Assembly: GCF_040529335.1 (NCBI RefSeq)
Contig: NZ_CP159534.1
Span: 6,386,001-6,450,000 of the forward strand
Direction of reading: 5' to 3'
Origin: Streptomyces sp. HUAS MG91
Lineage (GTDB): Bacteria; Actinomycetota; Actinomycetes; Streptomycetales; Streptomycetaceae
Length of the DNA: 64,000 nt
This document shows positions 42,879-52,755 of the stretch, in pieces; position 1 is the first letter of the stretch; each line of letters opens with the position of its first letter. The notes under the pieces were generated by a model. The model did not search any database. It was not told where the DNA came from and saw only the letters and a program-made list of their open reading frames with translations. Position numbers and translations under genes: made by a program.

Positions 42879-45617
42879 CTACGAGGCACCGGGCACCCCG
42901 TGCTCCGCCATCGCCCGCCACACCCGGTCCCGGGTCAGCGGCACCTCGGTGAAGCGGATGCCGGTCGCGTCGCGCAGCGCGTTGGCGAAGGCGGGGGCCA
43001 CCGGATTGAAGGGGCTCTCGCTCATCGACTTGGCGCCGAGCGGGCCGATGGTGTCCGTGGTCCCGATGAAATGGACCTCGGTGCGCGGCACGTCCGCGTA
43101 CTGGGGGAGCCGGTAGCGGCGGAAGGCGGCCGTGTCGACGGCGCCGCGCTCGTCGAGGCGCACGTTCTCGAAGAGGGTGGCGCCGAGCGCCTGGGCGACC
43201 CCGCCCTCGATCTGCCCGCGGCACTGCATCGGGTTCATGACCTGCCCGGCGTCGGCGGCGTGCACACTGCGCAGGATGCGGATCTCGCCGGTGCCCGGGT
43301 CGACGGCGACCTTGAACCACTGGGCGTTGAAGGCGACCGAGCGCGGGGTGCCGCCGAAGTGGCCGTCGGCGGTGCACTCGACACCGACGGCGCGCGCGGC
43401 CGCGTACACCTCCTTGAGCGGGAGGCGGCCGCCCGGGTGCAGGACCGCCTCCTCCGTGAGCCGGCAGTCGGCGCGCGGGACCCGCAGCCGGGCGGCCGCG
43501 AAGTCGAGGATCAGGTCCGCGAGGGCGCGCGCGGCGCGCAGGGTGGCCTTGCCCGCGACGACCGTCCCGGTGGAGGCGAAGGCGCCCGTGTCGTGCCGGA
43601 CGACGTCGGTGTCGGACTGGCGCACGGTGATCCGGTCGACGGTGGTGCCCAGCTCACCGGCCGCGATCTGCCGGTGCACGGTCGTCGTGCCGTTGCCGAA
43701 CTCGGCGGTGCCGACGGCCAGGTCGAAGGAGCCGTCGGGCAGCAGCGTCGCGGCCGCGTCGGCGATGTGCCCGCCGGGCGGACCGGTCGCGATCATCGCC
43801 AGGGCCGCGCCCTCGCCGACCAGCCAGCCCGGGGGAGCGGTCGCCCCGGCGGCCTCGGTACGGGCCCTTCGCACGATCTCGACGCACTGGTCGAGGCCGT
43901 AGCTCGCGATGTGCAGATCCTCCTCGTGGCCGCCGGGCGTGACCATCGGCTCGTCCGCGCCGATGACGTTGCGGGCCTTGAACTCCAGCGGATCCAGGCC
44001 CAGTTCCCGGGCCAGTTCGTCGAAGGCCGACTCGACGGCGAACATCACCTGGCCCAGGCCGTAGCCGCGGAAGGCGCCCGCCGGAACGCAGTGCGTGTAG
44101 ACGGAGAAGGCGTCGACCTTCTTGTTCGGGGCGCGGTAGACGGCCATGGACTCGCCGACGCTGTGGAACATCACGGCCGGGCCGTGATTCCCGTACGCCC
44201 CCGTGTTCGACACCACCCGCAACTGGAGCGCGGTGAGCGTGCCGTCGCGGCGCGCGCCCGCCTTCACGCCGATGGTGAAGGGGTGCCGGGTCGTGGCGCC
44301 GAAGAACTGCTCGGCGCGCGTGTACTCCAGCTTCACGGGGCGGCGCAGCCGGAGCACGGCGAGCGCCACGATGTCCTCGACCAGCATCTCCTGCTTGCCG
44401 CCGAAGCCGCCGCCGACCCGGCCCGCGACCACCCGCACCTTCTCGTGCGGCAGGTCGTACAGGTCGCACAGGGCACGGCGGGTCAGGAACGGGGTCTGCG
44501 AGCTGGTCCGTACGGTGAGCCGGTCGTCCTCGTCGAACCAGGCGACCGCGCCGTGCGTCTCCAGGCTGGCGTGCTGCACGCGCTGCGTGCGGTAGGTGCC
44601 CTCGTACACCACGTCGGCCGCCGCGAACCCGGCCTCGACGTCGCCGGTCTCGCCGTGCGCCTCACCGACCACATTGGCGCGGGGGCGGGCGATCCGGGCG
44701 GTGGCCGCGTCCTTGTCGTGGACCACCGGGGCGCCCGGCCGCATCGCCTCCTCCGGGTCGAGGACGGACGGCAGCACCTCGTACGTCACCTCGATCCGAC
44801 GGCAACCCTCCTCGGCGGCCGCCTCGCTGTCGGCGACGACCGCGGCGACCCGCTGCCCGATGTGGCGCACGGTGTCGTCGAGGACGCGCGTGTCGGCCGG
44901 GTCCTCCTCCGGGTGCTCGTGGCGGGCGGTGGAGAACAGCCGCTCGGGGGCGTCGTGGTGGGTGAGGACGAGGTGCACGCCCGGCACCCGCAGCGCCGCC
45001 GCGGTGTCGATGGCGGTGATCCGCGCGTGGGCGTGCGGGGAGCGCAGCAGCTTCATGTGCAGCAGGCCGGGACCGGCGGAGAAGTCCAGGTCGAAGGTGT
45101 AGCGGGCGGTGCCGGTGACGACCTGGGGGCCGGCGGGCGCGGGCAGATTGCGGCCCACGGCCTCGCCCGCGCACGGCTCCTCGACGTGCTTCACCCCGCG
45201 CACGGCGTCCTCGATGGCCCGGTAGCCGGTGCAGCGGCACAGGTTTCCCTTGAACGCCCGGGGCAGACCGGTGAGCTGCTCCTCGTCCAGGGCCGCCGTC
45301 GTCATCAGGAAACCGGCGGTGCAGAATCCGCACTGGAAGCCCTGCGCGTCGAGGAACTTCCGCTGTACGGGATGCAGTTCGCCCTCCGGCGAGGCCAGGC
45401 CCTCGACCGTGGTGACCGCGCGCCCGTCGGCGCGGAAGGCCGGATAGAGGCAGCTGTGCACCGGCTCGCCGTCGACGTGGACGGTACAGGCGCCGCAGTC
45501 GCCCGCGTCGCAGCCCTTCTTCACGCCGAACCAGCCGCGCTCGCGCAAGTACGTGCGCAGACACTGGCCGGGACGCGGATCCTCGGCGTGCGGACGCCCG
45601 TTGACCTCAACCTTCAC
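42879..45617 (-). CDS. Xanthine dehydrogenase-family enzyme, fused Fe-S and molybdenum subunits
   Basis: This is a 912-residue protein. Residues 1-150 hold two [2Fe-2S] clusters: plant-type CDAGDCGACTVHV with a later Cys in HSCLYP, and the CGFC/CRC type (FQCGFCTAGF, GNLCRCTGY). The remainder is the Mo-pterin subunit with GRVGGGFGGKQE, AFRGYGLGQ and the active-site Glu in GAKSMSESP. Purine hydroxylation is likely, given the adjacent PucR gene, but aldehyde or heteroaromatic substrates are possible. The fusion of small and large subunits is less common than separate genes. It overlaps the FAD-subunit gene by 11 bp. Confidence 0.9.
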   Translation of the reverse strand: MKVEVNGRPHAEDPRPGQCLRTYLRERGWFGVKKGCDAGDCGACTVHVDGEPVHSCLYPAFRADGRAVTTVEGLASPEGELHPVQRKFLDAQGFQCGFCTAGFLMTTAALDEEQLTGLPRAFKGNLCRCTGYRAIEDAVRGVKHVEEPCAGEAVGRNLPAPAGPQVVTGTARYTFDLDFSAGPGLLHMKLLRSPHAHARITAIDTAAALRVPGVHLVLTHHDAPERLFSTARHEHPEEDPADTRVLDDTVRHIGQRVAAVVADSEAAAEEGCRRIEVTYEVLPSVLDPEEAMRPGAPVVHDKDAATARIARPRANVVGEAHGETGDVEAGFAAADVVYEGTYRTQRVQHASLETHGAVAWFDEDDRLTVRTSSQTPFLTRRALCDLYDLPHEKVRVVAGRVGGGFGGKQEMLVEDIVALAVLRLRRPVKLEYTRAEQFFGATTRHPFTIGVKAGARRDGTLTALQLRVVSNTGAYGNHGPAVMFHSVGESMAVYRAPNKKVDAFSVYTHCVPAGAFRGYGLGQVMFAVESAFDELARELGLDPLEFKARNVIGADEPMVTPGGHEEDLHIASYGLDQCVEIVRRARTEAAGATAPPGWLVGEGAALAMIATGPPGGHIADAAATLLPDGSFDLAVGTAEFGNGTTTVHRQIAAGELGTTVDRITVRQSDTDVVRHDTGAFASTGTVVAGKATLRAARALADLILDFAAARLRVPRADCRLTEEAVLHPGGRLPLKEVYAAARAVGVECTADGHFGGTPRSVAFNAQWFKVAVDPGTGEIRILRSVHAADAGQVMNPMQCRGQIEGGVAQALGATLFENVRLDERGAVDTAAFRRYRLPQYADVPRTEVHFIGTTDTIGPLGAKSMSESPFNPVAPAFANALRDATGIRFTEVPLTRDRVWRAMAEHGVPGAS

Positions 45618-46452
45618 CGTTGCCCTCCAGCTCTGATGACGGGTCTCCCAGTTCGCGGCGGATCTCCTCCGCGTACCGCAGCGTCATGTGGCGCCGCCAC
45701 GCGGGCAGCCCATGGATGTCGTCGAACCACTCCTCGTCCGCGACGGCCGCCTCGATCGCCGCGCGCAGCGCCGGAGCGGACGGGGGCAGCGGGAACCACA
45801 GCCGCACCGGCCGCACGGTGGACGCCGTGACGGTCACCGCGAGCGAACCGTCGGCCGGATCGAGGGCACCGACGACCAGCACACCGGAACGGCCGAGCCC
45901 GTACAGCGACGCCTGCCGGAACGCCGTACGGCAGGCCAGGGCGCGCGCGGGCAGGGTCACCGAGCGCAGCAACTCGCCCTCGGCACGGACGGTGCGTCCG
46001 GCACCGATGACGAAGTCGGCCACCCGCACCCGGCGGCGTACGCCGTCCTGGGCCAGCAGCAGGCACTCCCCGTCGAGCGCCGCCGTCAGCGAGATCATCG
46101 GGCCGGCCGGGAGGCCGTTGCAGAGATTGCCGCCGACCGTGGCCATGTTCCAGATCTTGAACGAGGCGAGGAAGGCCCGGCAGCACCGCTCGAACAGCGG
46201 GGCGGCCGGTTCCGCCAGCTCCTTCGCGTAACGGGACAGTTGGGCGATGGTGCAGGTCGCGGCGATCTCCAGGGAACCGTCCGCGAGCCGTTCGACCGGC
46301 GTCCAGCCGGTGCGGCTGAGGTCCACCAGACGCCGCAGCCACGGCTGCGGCTCGGAGAACAGATAGGTGCCGCCGCCCAGCCAGGCGTCGCCGGGCCGCC
46401 AGGGGGCGGGCACCCGCGCGTCCCGGATCTCGGCCACCGTGTTCAGGTCCAT
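45607..46452 (-). CDS. Xanthine dehydrogenase FAD-binding subunit
   Basis: This 281-residue CoxM/XdhB-type flavin subunit has the FAD motifs DAWLGGGTYLFSE and WNMATVGGNLCNGLPAGP. It passes electrons from the Fe-S clusters of the fused partner to the acceptor. ATG 46452 (MDLNTV) matches the usual N-terminus. GTG 46503 has an excellent GGGAGG site but would add 17 residues containing rare codons, so the start is uncertain. Confidence 0.88.
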   Translation of the reverse strand: MDLNTVAEIRDARVPAPWRPGDAWLGGGTYLFSEPQPWLRRLVDLSRTGWTPVERLADGSLEIAATCTIAQLSRYAKELAEPAAPLFERCCRAFLASFKIWNMATVGGNLCNGLPAGPMISLTAALDGECLLLAQDGVRRRVRVADFVIGAGRTVRAEGELLRSVTLPARALACRTAFRQASLYGLGRSGVLVVGALDPADGSLAVTVTASTVRPVRLWFPLPPSAPALRAAIEAAVADEEWFDDIHGLPAWRRHMTLRYAEEIRRELGDPSSELEGNGEG

Positions 46453-46531
46453 GGCGGTCAGTGAAGCAATCCGCGACGGGCCCGCACGACTGGTGCGCCA
46501 CACGGAATCCTCCCGCGCCGCGAGCCGCTTT

Positions 46532-46611
46532 TTGGTGAATCAACCAAGGAGCATTTCGCTCGGTTCGCCTTGCACTTACTATGCGATCACTCGTATTCAC
46601 CTAGTGATTGC
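46532..46611. promoter_or_regulatory. Divergent operator region, PucR/xdh
   Basis: Two dyads lie between the divergent genes: TTGGT(GAATCA)ACCAA at 46532-46547, and GCGATCACT/AGTGATTGC (46583-46591 and 46603-46611) with an 11-base spacer and one mismatch. They are candidate sites for the adjacent PucR regulator. Confidence 0.5.
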
Positions 46612-46665
46612 GAGATGCCGGGTGGTTGATCCCCCGCCCGGTGGCCGCACGAGGAGCCGGAACAC

Positions 46666-48174
46666 ATGCACGTCGAAAACCTCCTGGGGGACCAGGATCT
46701 GGGCCTGCGCCCGCTGTGGGCCGAGGACGCTCTGCTGCGGCGGGAGATCAGCGGGGTGACGGTCACCGACCTGGAGGATCCGGCCCGTTTCGTCCGGGCC
46801 GGCGAGGCCGTGCTCAGCGGACTGGTCTGGTGGACCCCGCAGGACGGCGCGGGCAAGGCGGACCGTTTCGTCCGTGCGCTGCGGGCCGCGGACGCCGCCG
46901 TCCTGCTGGCCGGCGAGGAGACCCACGGCGCGGTCCCCGACGCGCTGATCGAGGCGTGCGTACGGCACGGGATGCCGCTGGCGGGCGTACCGCCGCATGT
47001 GATGTTCCGGGCCGTCACCGAGAGCGTGTACGTGCAGCAGTGGGGGGAGTTGAGCCGTCGGCACGCCCTGCCCGGACAGCTGCGCGAACGGCTCGGGCGG
47101 CTCCTCGCCCAGGACGCGGGACCGGACGCGATCCTCGCCGCCGCCTTCGCGCACCTGCGGGCGGGAACCGTCGCGTACGTGCTGACCGGCGCCGGACGGA
47201 CGGTCGCCGCCACACCGGCCGACACCGACGACGGTGCCGAGGACGCCGGGGCCGGGGTCACCGTGGCGGTGGAGGCGGACGGTTTGTCGCCGTACGAGCG
47301 TTGGGAGTTGCGGCTGCCCGATCCCGATGCCGTGCCGCCCGGGCTGCTGCACGAGGTGGCGGCCGTGCTCGGGCGCTGCCAGGAGGCGCTCGCCCGGCGC
47401 CGGGCGGCCGACCGGCAGGCCGCCAACGATCTGGGCGCACTGCTCGCCGGGCCGGGCGGCGACGGCGATGCCGAGAGGGCGGACATCGAACGGGGGCTGC
47501 GCGCCTGCGGACTCCCGGCCGAGGGGCCGTACCGGGTGGTCGCCGCCGCCACGGGCGCCCGGCGTGGCGGGGCGGCCGAAGGGGCGCTGGCGGAAGCGGT
47601 GGCCTGGGCGGGGACCGGGCCCGCGGCCGTCGGGCGGCTTCCCGACGGCACCGCCTTCGCCGTCGTGGCCGGAACCCTCCCCGCCGACGCGTCCGCCGGG
47701 GCCTGGACGCGCGTCGCCGCCTGCGTCCCCGACGAACCGCTGCACGGCGGCACCGGAACCCCGGCCGCCGCGCCGCAGGATCTCGCCGGGGCGCTGACCG
47801 AGGCCCGCTACGCCCTGACCTGCGCGAGAGGCGGCGCCCCCGGCGTCTCGGCGCTCGTCGACACCGCCGGCCTCGGCAGCCTGGGCGCGCTCCTGGCCGG
47901 GGTGCCGGCGTCGGTGCGGGCCGTCTACAGCAGGACCGTGCTCGGCCCGCTGTTCGACGCGGAGACCGCGTCCGCCGCCGCCCTCCTGGAGACCCTGCGG
48001 GCCTTCCTCGCCTGCGACTGCTCCTGGGCCCGCACCGCCGAGGCCCTCCATCTGCACGTCAACACCGTGCACTACCGGGTCCGGCGCATCGAACACTTCA
48101 CCGGCCGCGACCTGTCCCGGCTTCCGGACCGCCTCGACCTGTGGACGGCGCTGCTGTGCCGGGAGGACGGCTGA
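46666..48174 (+). CDS. PucR-family transcriptional regulator
   Basis: This 502-residue regulator has an N-terminal PucR ligand domain (DALLRREISGVTVTDLEDPARFV, then AVLSGLVWWT), a low-complexity linker, and a C-terminal HTH_30 domain (LLETLRAFLACDCSWARTAEA, then NTVHYRVRRIEHFTG). PucR proteins control purine catabolism genes. Divergent orientation to the xanthine-dehydrogenase-type operon across about 210 bp supports that role here. Confidence 0.9.
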   Translation: MHVENLLGDQDLGLRPLWAEDALLRREISGVTVTDLEDPARFVRAGEAVLSGLVWWTPQDGAGKADRFVRALRAADAAVLLAGEETHGAVPDALIEACVRHGMPLAGVPPHVMFRAVTESVYVQQWGELSRRHALPGQLRERLGRLLAQDAGPDAILAAAFAHLRAGTVAYVLTGAGRTVAATPADTDDGAEDAGAGVTVAVEADGLSPYERWELRLPDPDAVPPGLLHEVAAVLGRCQEALARRRAADRQAANDLGALLAGPGGDGDAERADIERGLRACGLPAEGPYRVVAAATGARRGGAAEGALAEAVAWAGTGPAAVGRLPDGTAFAVVAGTLPADASAGAWTRVAACVPDEPLHGGTGTPAAAPQDLAGALTEARYALTCARGGAPGVSALVDTAGLGSLGALLAGVPASVRAVYSRTVLGPLFDAETASAAALLETLRAFLACDCSWARTAEALHLHVNTVHYRVRRIEHFTGRDLSRLPDRLDLWTALLCREDG

Positions 48175-48179
48175 CGGGG

Positions 48180-48197
48180 GACCGGCGGCCGCCGGTC
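48180..48197. terminator. 18-bp perfect palindrome between convergent genes
   Basis: GACCGGCGG joined to its complement CCGCCGGTC starts 5 bp after the PucR stop and ends in the stop of the convergent gene. A compact bidirectional terminator or a protein site. Confidence 0.5.
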
Positions 48198-48591
48198 AGA
48201 CCCGGTCGATATGGACGTTGGTCGACTTCACCCGGGCCGTGGCCTCCACGCCGACCTCCAGCTCCAGCTCCTCGACCGCCTCACGGGTGAGCAGGGACAC
48301 CAGCCGGTGCGGACCCGCCTGGATCTCCACCTGCGCCGCCACGTCACCGAGCTTGATCGCGGTCACGATGCCCGGGAAGGCATTGCGGACCGACGTGTAG
48401 GAGGCGTCCTCCTCGCCCGGCCCGCTCTTGGCGAGTTCGACGGAGAACGCCGCCAGGTCCTTCCCGTCGATGAGCCGCTTGCCGCTCTCGTCCCGATGGG
48501 TCGTCACTCGTCCCGCGTCCGCCCACCGGCGGGCGGTGTCCGGGCTCACGCCGAGCAGCCGCGCTGCCTGGCCGATCGTGTATGACTGCAT
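48196..48591 (-). CDS. HTH-TOBE molybdate-responsive regulator
   Basis: This 131-residue protein has a MerR/excisionase-type HTH (YTIGQAARLLGVSPDTARRWADAG, seen as its core QAARLLGVSPDTARRW) followed by one Mop/TOBE domain (SVRNAFPGIVTAIKLGDVAAQV, core RNAFPGIVTAIKLG; ending ARVKSTNVHIDR). TOBE domains bind molybdate or tungstate, so it probably senses Mo and regulates transport or enzymes. ATG 48591 is chosen; TTG 48600 is possible. A tandem repeat sits directly upstream. Confidence 0.85.
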   Translation of the reverse strand: MQSYTIGQAARLLGVSPDTARRWADAGRVTTHRDESGKRLIDGKDLAAFSVELAKSGPGEEDASYTSVRNAFPGIVTAIKLGDVAAQVEIQAGPHRLVSLLTREAVEELELEVGVEATARVKSTNVHIDRV

Positions 48592-48600
48592 GCGCGCCAA

Positions 48601-48618
48601 GATATCCGGGATATCCGG
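48601..48618. promoter_or_regulatory. Tandem 9-bp repeat GATATCCGG at the regulator start
   Basis: GATATCCGG occurs twice without a gap, also giving the dyad GATATC-N3-GATATC. It begins 10 bp from ATG 48591 of the HTH-TOBE gene. AT-rich against its surroundings, it is a likely autoregulatory operator or part of the -10 region. Confidence 0.55.
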
Positions 48619-48763
48619 CCCGCCCGCCCGCGGTCCCTCCCCGGTCCGCCCTCCCGGCCCGCGTCACTGTGGATGACGCAGATGCCAACTGGTTCGCCCA
48701 ATAAGGCATGCATGCGCGGGTATGAATTACGCTCGCACCTTGCATCTGTGGTCCACGGGAGTG

Positions 48764-49393
48764 ATGGGGCTGGTCATGGAGAAGGGCATGCTGCCGCCAG
48801 GACAACGGCTGGCCAGAGGCTGGCCCGTCTCGCACTACGGGCCGGTGCCGCGCTTCCGCGCCGAGCGCTGGACGCTCCAGGTCTTCGGCGCGACCGCGAG
48901 CGGGGACACCCACTCCTGGACCTTCGACGAGGTCACCGCCATGCCCAGGACCACCGTGCGCGCCGACCTGCACTGCGCGTCCGGCACCAGCACCACCGAC
49001 CACACCTTCTACGGCGTGCCGGGCCGCGCCCTCCTCGACCTCGTGCCGCCCGCCGCCGAGGTGACCCACGTGATGGCCTGGGCCGAGTACGGGTACAGCG
49101 CCAATCTGCGCCTCGCCGACCTCACCGCCGACACCACCGTCCTGGCCACCCACCACGACGGCGAGCCGCTCACCGCCGAACACGGCTTCCCGCTCCGCCT
49201 CGTGGTGCCGCACCTGTTCGGCTACAAGGGGCCGAAGTGGCTGCGCGGCATCGAGTACATGACGCAGGACCGCCGCGGCTTCTGGGAGGAACGCGGCTAT
49301 CACAACATCGCCGATCCCTGGGCCGCCCAGCGCTACTCGTATCAGGAGGAGGAAGCGGACGAGGAGGGGGAGGGGGACGGGCCAGGGGAGTAG
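48764..49393 (+). CDS. Sulfite oxidase-like molybdopterin oxidoreductase
   Basis: This protein of about 209 residues shows the actinobacterial sulfite-oxidase-like signature LPPGQRLARGWPVSHYGPVP, FGATASGDTHSW, and ADLHCASG with the Mo-ligand Cys, then WAEYGYSANLRL, HGFPLRLVVPHLFGYKGPKW and RRGFWEERGYHN. The acidic tail is low-complexity. It is a cytoplasmic YedY-like protein with unknown substrate. ATG 48764 is one of several possible starts (48722, 48776). Confidence 0.85.
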   Translation: MGLVMEKGMLPPGQRLARGWPVSHYGPVPRFRAERWTLQVFGATASGDTHSWTFDEVTAMPRTTVRADLHCASGTSTTDHTFYGVPGRALLDLVPPAAEVTHVMAWAEYGYSANLRLADLTADTTVLATHHDGEPLTAEHGFPLRLVVPHLFGYKGPKWLRGIEYMTQDRRGFWEERGYHNIADPWAAQRYSYQEEEADEEGEGDGPGE

Positions 49394-49551
49394 GGGCAGG
49401 GTGAGCGCTGGGCGCGGGCTGCCGTTCTGTCGGGCGGGGTGCGCCAGGCGCGGGCCGCCGGTCCGGCGACCTGGGTGCCGCCTGAGGTGACGATCTCCCT
49501 CACCTGTCCTCACGTGCACTTTATGTGCCCGGTCGATTACGCTCGGTCGCG

Positions 49552-49968
49552 ATGAAGATCCTGTCGGTGCGCCGTGGCGGCCGTCCCGGGACACGGGCCG
49601 GGGCCGCCCTCGTCGTCCTCCTCGCCGCGCTGCTGCATCTGCTGGCCTGCGCCCACGGACCCGCTCCGGACGGGGCCGGGCGCGCCGACACCATCGCCGC
49701 GACCAGCGCAGTCGCCTCCCACGGCACCACGACTCCCCACCGCACCGACGGCAGCGGTGACGGCGACGCGCGCTGCCGGGGCATGGACGAACCGACCGCA
49801 CAGCCACCGCGCGACCGCACCCCCGCCGAAACCGTGCGGAGCGCGTCCGCGACCGAGCCGCACCTCTTCTCGCCGGTGCCGACCCGTGAGCGGCACCCGG
49901 GCGCGGTGCGGCACCCGGAGTGCTCTCCCTCTCAGGACCGGGCCCGCCTGGGCGTGTGGCGGACCTGA
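49552..49968 (+). CDS. Small secreted or anchored hypothetical protein
   Basis: This 138-residue protein has a basic start and one hydrophobic segment ([18 protein letters not shown]) that ends in a lipobox-like Cys, followed by a disordered His/Thr/Pro-rich region. It precedes the cysteine-synthase-like gene by about 136 bp in the same direction. The function is unknown, and a non-coding origin cannot be excluded. Confidence 0.5.
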   Translation: MKILSVRRGGRPGTRAGAALVVLLAALLHLLACAHGPAPDGAGRADTIAATSAVASHGTTTPHRTDGSGDGDARCRGMDEPTAQPPRDRTPAETVRSASATEPHLFSPVPTRERHPGAVRHPECSPSQDRARLGVWRT

Positions 49969-50104
49969 GCCGGACCGGCCCGGACCGCTCCGGGGGCCGT
50001 CCCCGACGGCGCCCCGCGACCGCGCCCCGCCTCCGCCCGACATCCGTCCGTCCGCACGCACCGGCCGACCGCCGCACCGGCACCGGCCGCGGGAGAGACA
50101 CGCC

Positions 50105-51241
50105 ATGCACCAGACCACTCGCACCACCGCTCCGGCCGCCCCCGCCGGGCTCCTCGCCGACACCAAACGCCCGACCCACACCCCGGCCGGACTGGTCGGC
50201 GACACCCCCGTCCTGTGGATCGGCGAACCGTTCACCGCCGCCGGGCGCGGCTTCTGGGCCAAGCTCGAAGGACACAACCCCGGCGGCATCAAGGACCGCA
50301 CCGCGCTGCACATGGTGCGGGCCGCCCGCGAACGCGGCCACCTGGCGCCCGGCGCCCGCATCGTCGAGTCCACCTCCGGCACCCTCGGCCTCGGTCTCGC
50401 CCTCGCCGGAGCCGCCTACGGCCACCCGGTCACCGTCGTCACCGACCCCGGCATCGAACCACTCATGACAGGACTGCTCACCGCCTACGGCGCGGACGTC
50501 CAACTCGTCGACACCGCGCACCCGGTGGGCGGCTGGCAGGAGGCCCGCAGGCGCCGCGTCGCGGAACTCCTCGCCGCCCATCCCGGCGCCTGGTGCCCCG
50601 ACCAGTACAACAACCCCGACAACATCGCCGCCTACGCCCCGCTCGCCCATGAACTCGTCGCCCAGCTCGGCCGGATCGACACCCTCGTCGTCTCCGTCGG
50701 CACCGGCGGACACTCGGCCGGCATCGCCTCCGTCCTGCGCCGCTACTTCCCGGCGCTGCGGGTCGTCGGGGTCGACGCCGCCGGATCCACCCTCTTCGGA
50801 CAGCCCGCCGCCGCCCGGCTGATGCGCGGCCTCGGCAGCAGCATCCACCCGCGCAACGTCCGGCACGCCCTCTTCGACGAGGTCCACTGGACCACCGCCC
50901 CCGAAGCCGTCTGGGCGGCCCGCAGGCTGGCCCGGCACCACTACGCCACCGGCGGCTGGAGCGTCGGCGCCGTCGCACTCGTCGCCCGCTGGCTGGCCCG
51001 CACCCTGCCGGCCGAGGACCGGATCGTCGCCGTCTTCCCCGACGGCCCGCAACGCTATGTCGGCACCGTCTTCGACGACGCGTACTGCGCCGAGCACAGG
51101 CTCCTCGGCCTGACTCCGGCCGACGACCCCGACGAGATCGCCCGCGCCACCGACCGGGTCGTCACCCGCTGGACCCGCTGCACCCATGTCACCGACCCCC
51201 TCGATCCCGCGACGCGCCTGCTCACCGGAGCCACCCGATGA
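50105..51241 (+). CDS. PLP-dependent cysteine synthase family protein
   Basis: This 378-residue fold-type II PLP enzyme starts at ATG 50105 after GGGAGAGA. The internal-aldimine Lys is Lys63 in [10 protein letters not shown] (the usual Ser of GGSIKDR is missing); the substrate loop is [12 protein letters not shown]; the phosphate-binding glycines are VGTGGHSAG. Relatives act as cysteine synthases or desulfhydrases, or make unusual amino acids. Its stop overlaps the MFS exporter gene (ATGA), suggesting the product or a related amino acid is exported. Confidence 0.85.
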   Translation: MHQTTRTTAPAAPAGLLADTKRPTHTPAGLVGDTPVLWIGEPFTAAGRGFWAKLEGHNPGGIKDRTALHMVRAARERGHLAPGARIVESTSGTLGLGLALAGAAYGHPVTVVTDPGIEPLMTGLLTAYGADVQLVDTAHPVGGWQEARRRRVAELLAAHPGAWCPDQYNNPDNIAAYAPLAHELVAQLGRIDTLVVSVGTGGHSAGIASVLRRYFPALRVVGVDAAGSTLFGQPAAARLMRGLGSSIHPRNVRHALFDEVHWTTAPEAVWAARRLARHHYATGGWSVGAVALVARWLARTLPAEDRIVAVFPDGPQRYVGTVFDDAYCAEHRLLGLTPADDPDEIARATDRVVTRWTRCTHVTDPLDPATRLLTGATR

Positions 51242-52491
51242 GGACGGTGTGGCGGCAGACCCGCTCGTTCTCCGCGCCGGTACGGCTGCTGATGATCAAT
51301 CAGTTCGCCATCAACCTCGCCTTCTACATGCTCATGCCCTACCTCGCCGCCCATCTCGCCGGACCGCTCGGCCTCGCGGCCTGGGCCGTCGGACTCGTCC
51401 TCGGCGTCCGCAACTTCTCCCAGCAGGGCATGTTCCTCATCGGCGGCACCCTCGCCGACCGCCTCGGCTACAAAGCCCCGATCATGGCGGGCTGCCTGCT
51501 GCGCACCGTCGGCTTCGGACTGCTCGGCTGGGTCGACAACCTGCCCGCCCTGATCGCCGCGTCGGCGGCCACCGGGTTCGCCGGAGCGCTCTTCAACCCG
51601 GCCGTACGCGCCTATCTCGCCGCCGAGGCGGGGGAGCGGCGCGTGGACGCCTTCGCCACCTTCAACGTCCACTACCAGGCGGGCATGCTCCTCGGCCCGC
51701 TGGTCGGACTCGCCCTGCTGGCCGCCGACTTCCGGCTCGTGTGCACCGTCGCCGCCGTTCTCTTCGCGGCGCTCACCGTGCTGCAATGGCGGGCGTTGCC
51801 GGCCCGCCACGGCGAACCCGCCGTGGCCGCCCCGCCCAGCGTCCTGGGGCAGTGGCGCACCGTCATGAGCAATCGCCCCTTTCTGCTCTTCGCCGTCGCG
51901 ATGACCGGCTCCTATGTCCTGACCTTCCAGGTCTATCTGGCCCTGCCCCTCGCCGCCGGGCAGGCGCTGGGGGCGCGCGGCACATGGGCGACGAGCGGCC
52001 TGTTCGTCGTCTCCGCCGCCGTCGCCGTGGCCGGTCAACTACGGCTCACGGGCTGGGCGAAACGCCGTTGGGACCCCGCCCAGGCCCTGGTGCGCGGACT
52101 CGCCGCGATGGGCCTGGCCTTTCTGCCGCTGGCCCTTACCCCGCCCGGCGCCCGGGCGGGCGTCGTCCTCGCCCTGGTCGCCGCGGTGTCCCTGCTCGCC
52201 GTCGGCGGCGCGGTCGTCTACCCCTTCGAGATGGACACCGTCGTCTCCCTGTCCGGCAACCGCCTCGTGGCCACCCACTACGGCCTCTACAACACGGTGT
52301 CGGGCCTGGGTATCACCCTCGGCAACCTCGCCACCGGCGCCCTCTGGGACTTCGCCGTACGGCATGACGCCCTGTGGCTGACCTGGTCCGCGCTGACCGC
52401 GACGGGTCTCGTCTGCGCGTCGTCGGTCGCCGCGCTGGCCCGCAGCGGACGTCTCACGGCTCGCAGGGAGCCCGAACTCGTGGCGGCCTGA
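51238..52491 (+). CDS. MFS transporter
   Basis: This 417-residue protein has 12 helices and an MFS motif A loop ([15 protein letters not shown], near residue 80). It is translationally coupled to the cysteine-synthase-like gene. Drug or amino-acid efflux is probable. The C-terminus is a short cytoplasmic tail. Confidence 0.88.
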   Translation: MRTVWRQTRSFSAPVRLLMINQFAINLAFYMLMPYLAAHLAGPLGLAAWAVGLVLGVRNFSQQGMFLIGGTLADRLGYKAPIMAGCLLRTVGFGLLGWVDNLPALIAASAATGFAGALFNPAVRAYLAAEAGERRVDAFATFNVHYQAGMLLGPLVGLALLAADFRLVCTVAAVLFAALTVLQWRALPARHGEPAVAAPPSVLGQWRTVMSNRPFLLFAVAMTGSYVLTFQVYLALPLAAGQALGARGTWATSGLFVVSAAVAVAGQLRLTGWAKRRWDPAQALVRGLAAMGLAFLPLALTPPGARAGVVLALVAAVSLLAVGGAVVYPFEMDTVVSLSGNRLVATHYGLYNTVSGLGITLGNLATGALWDFAVRHDALWLTWSALTATGLVCASSVAALARSGRLTARREPELVAA

Positions 52492-52664
52492 GAGGCGGTG
52501 GGCACCTGCCCGGCCAGCCCGGCCCGTGCCTGCCGGTGCCGATGCCGGCGCCGGTGCCGTCTCGGCCTCGTGCCCGGCTGGTGCTTGCTTCCTTCCGGCC
52601 TCATGCCCATCGGTGCCTGCCCTGTCCCTGCCCTGTCCCTGCCTTGTGCCCGCTCGCGCGCTCA

Positions 52665-52728
52665 CTCCGCGCGGGCACGGGTCAGGCACCGGGCCTTCGC
52701 TCCGCGCGGGCACGGGTCAGGTGCCGGG
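52665..52728. repeat. Direct repeat, 29 bp, two copies
   Basis: Copies at 52665-52693 and 52700-52728 differ at two bases and lie between the MFS gene and the convergent permease gene, in a low-complexity GC-rich 264-bp interval also holding CCCTGTCCCTG runs. Confidence 0.7.
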
Positions 52729-52755
52729 ACGGATTCCCTACGCAGCCGCCTGTCT

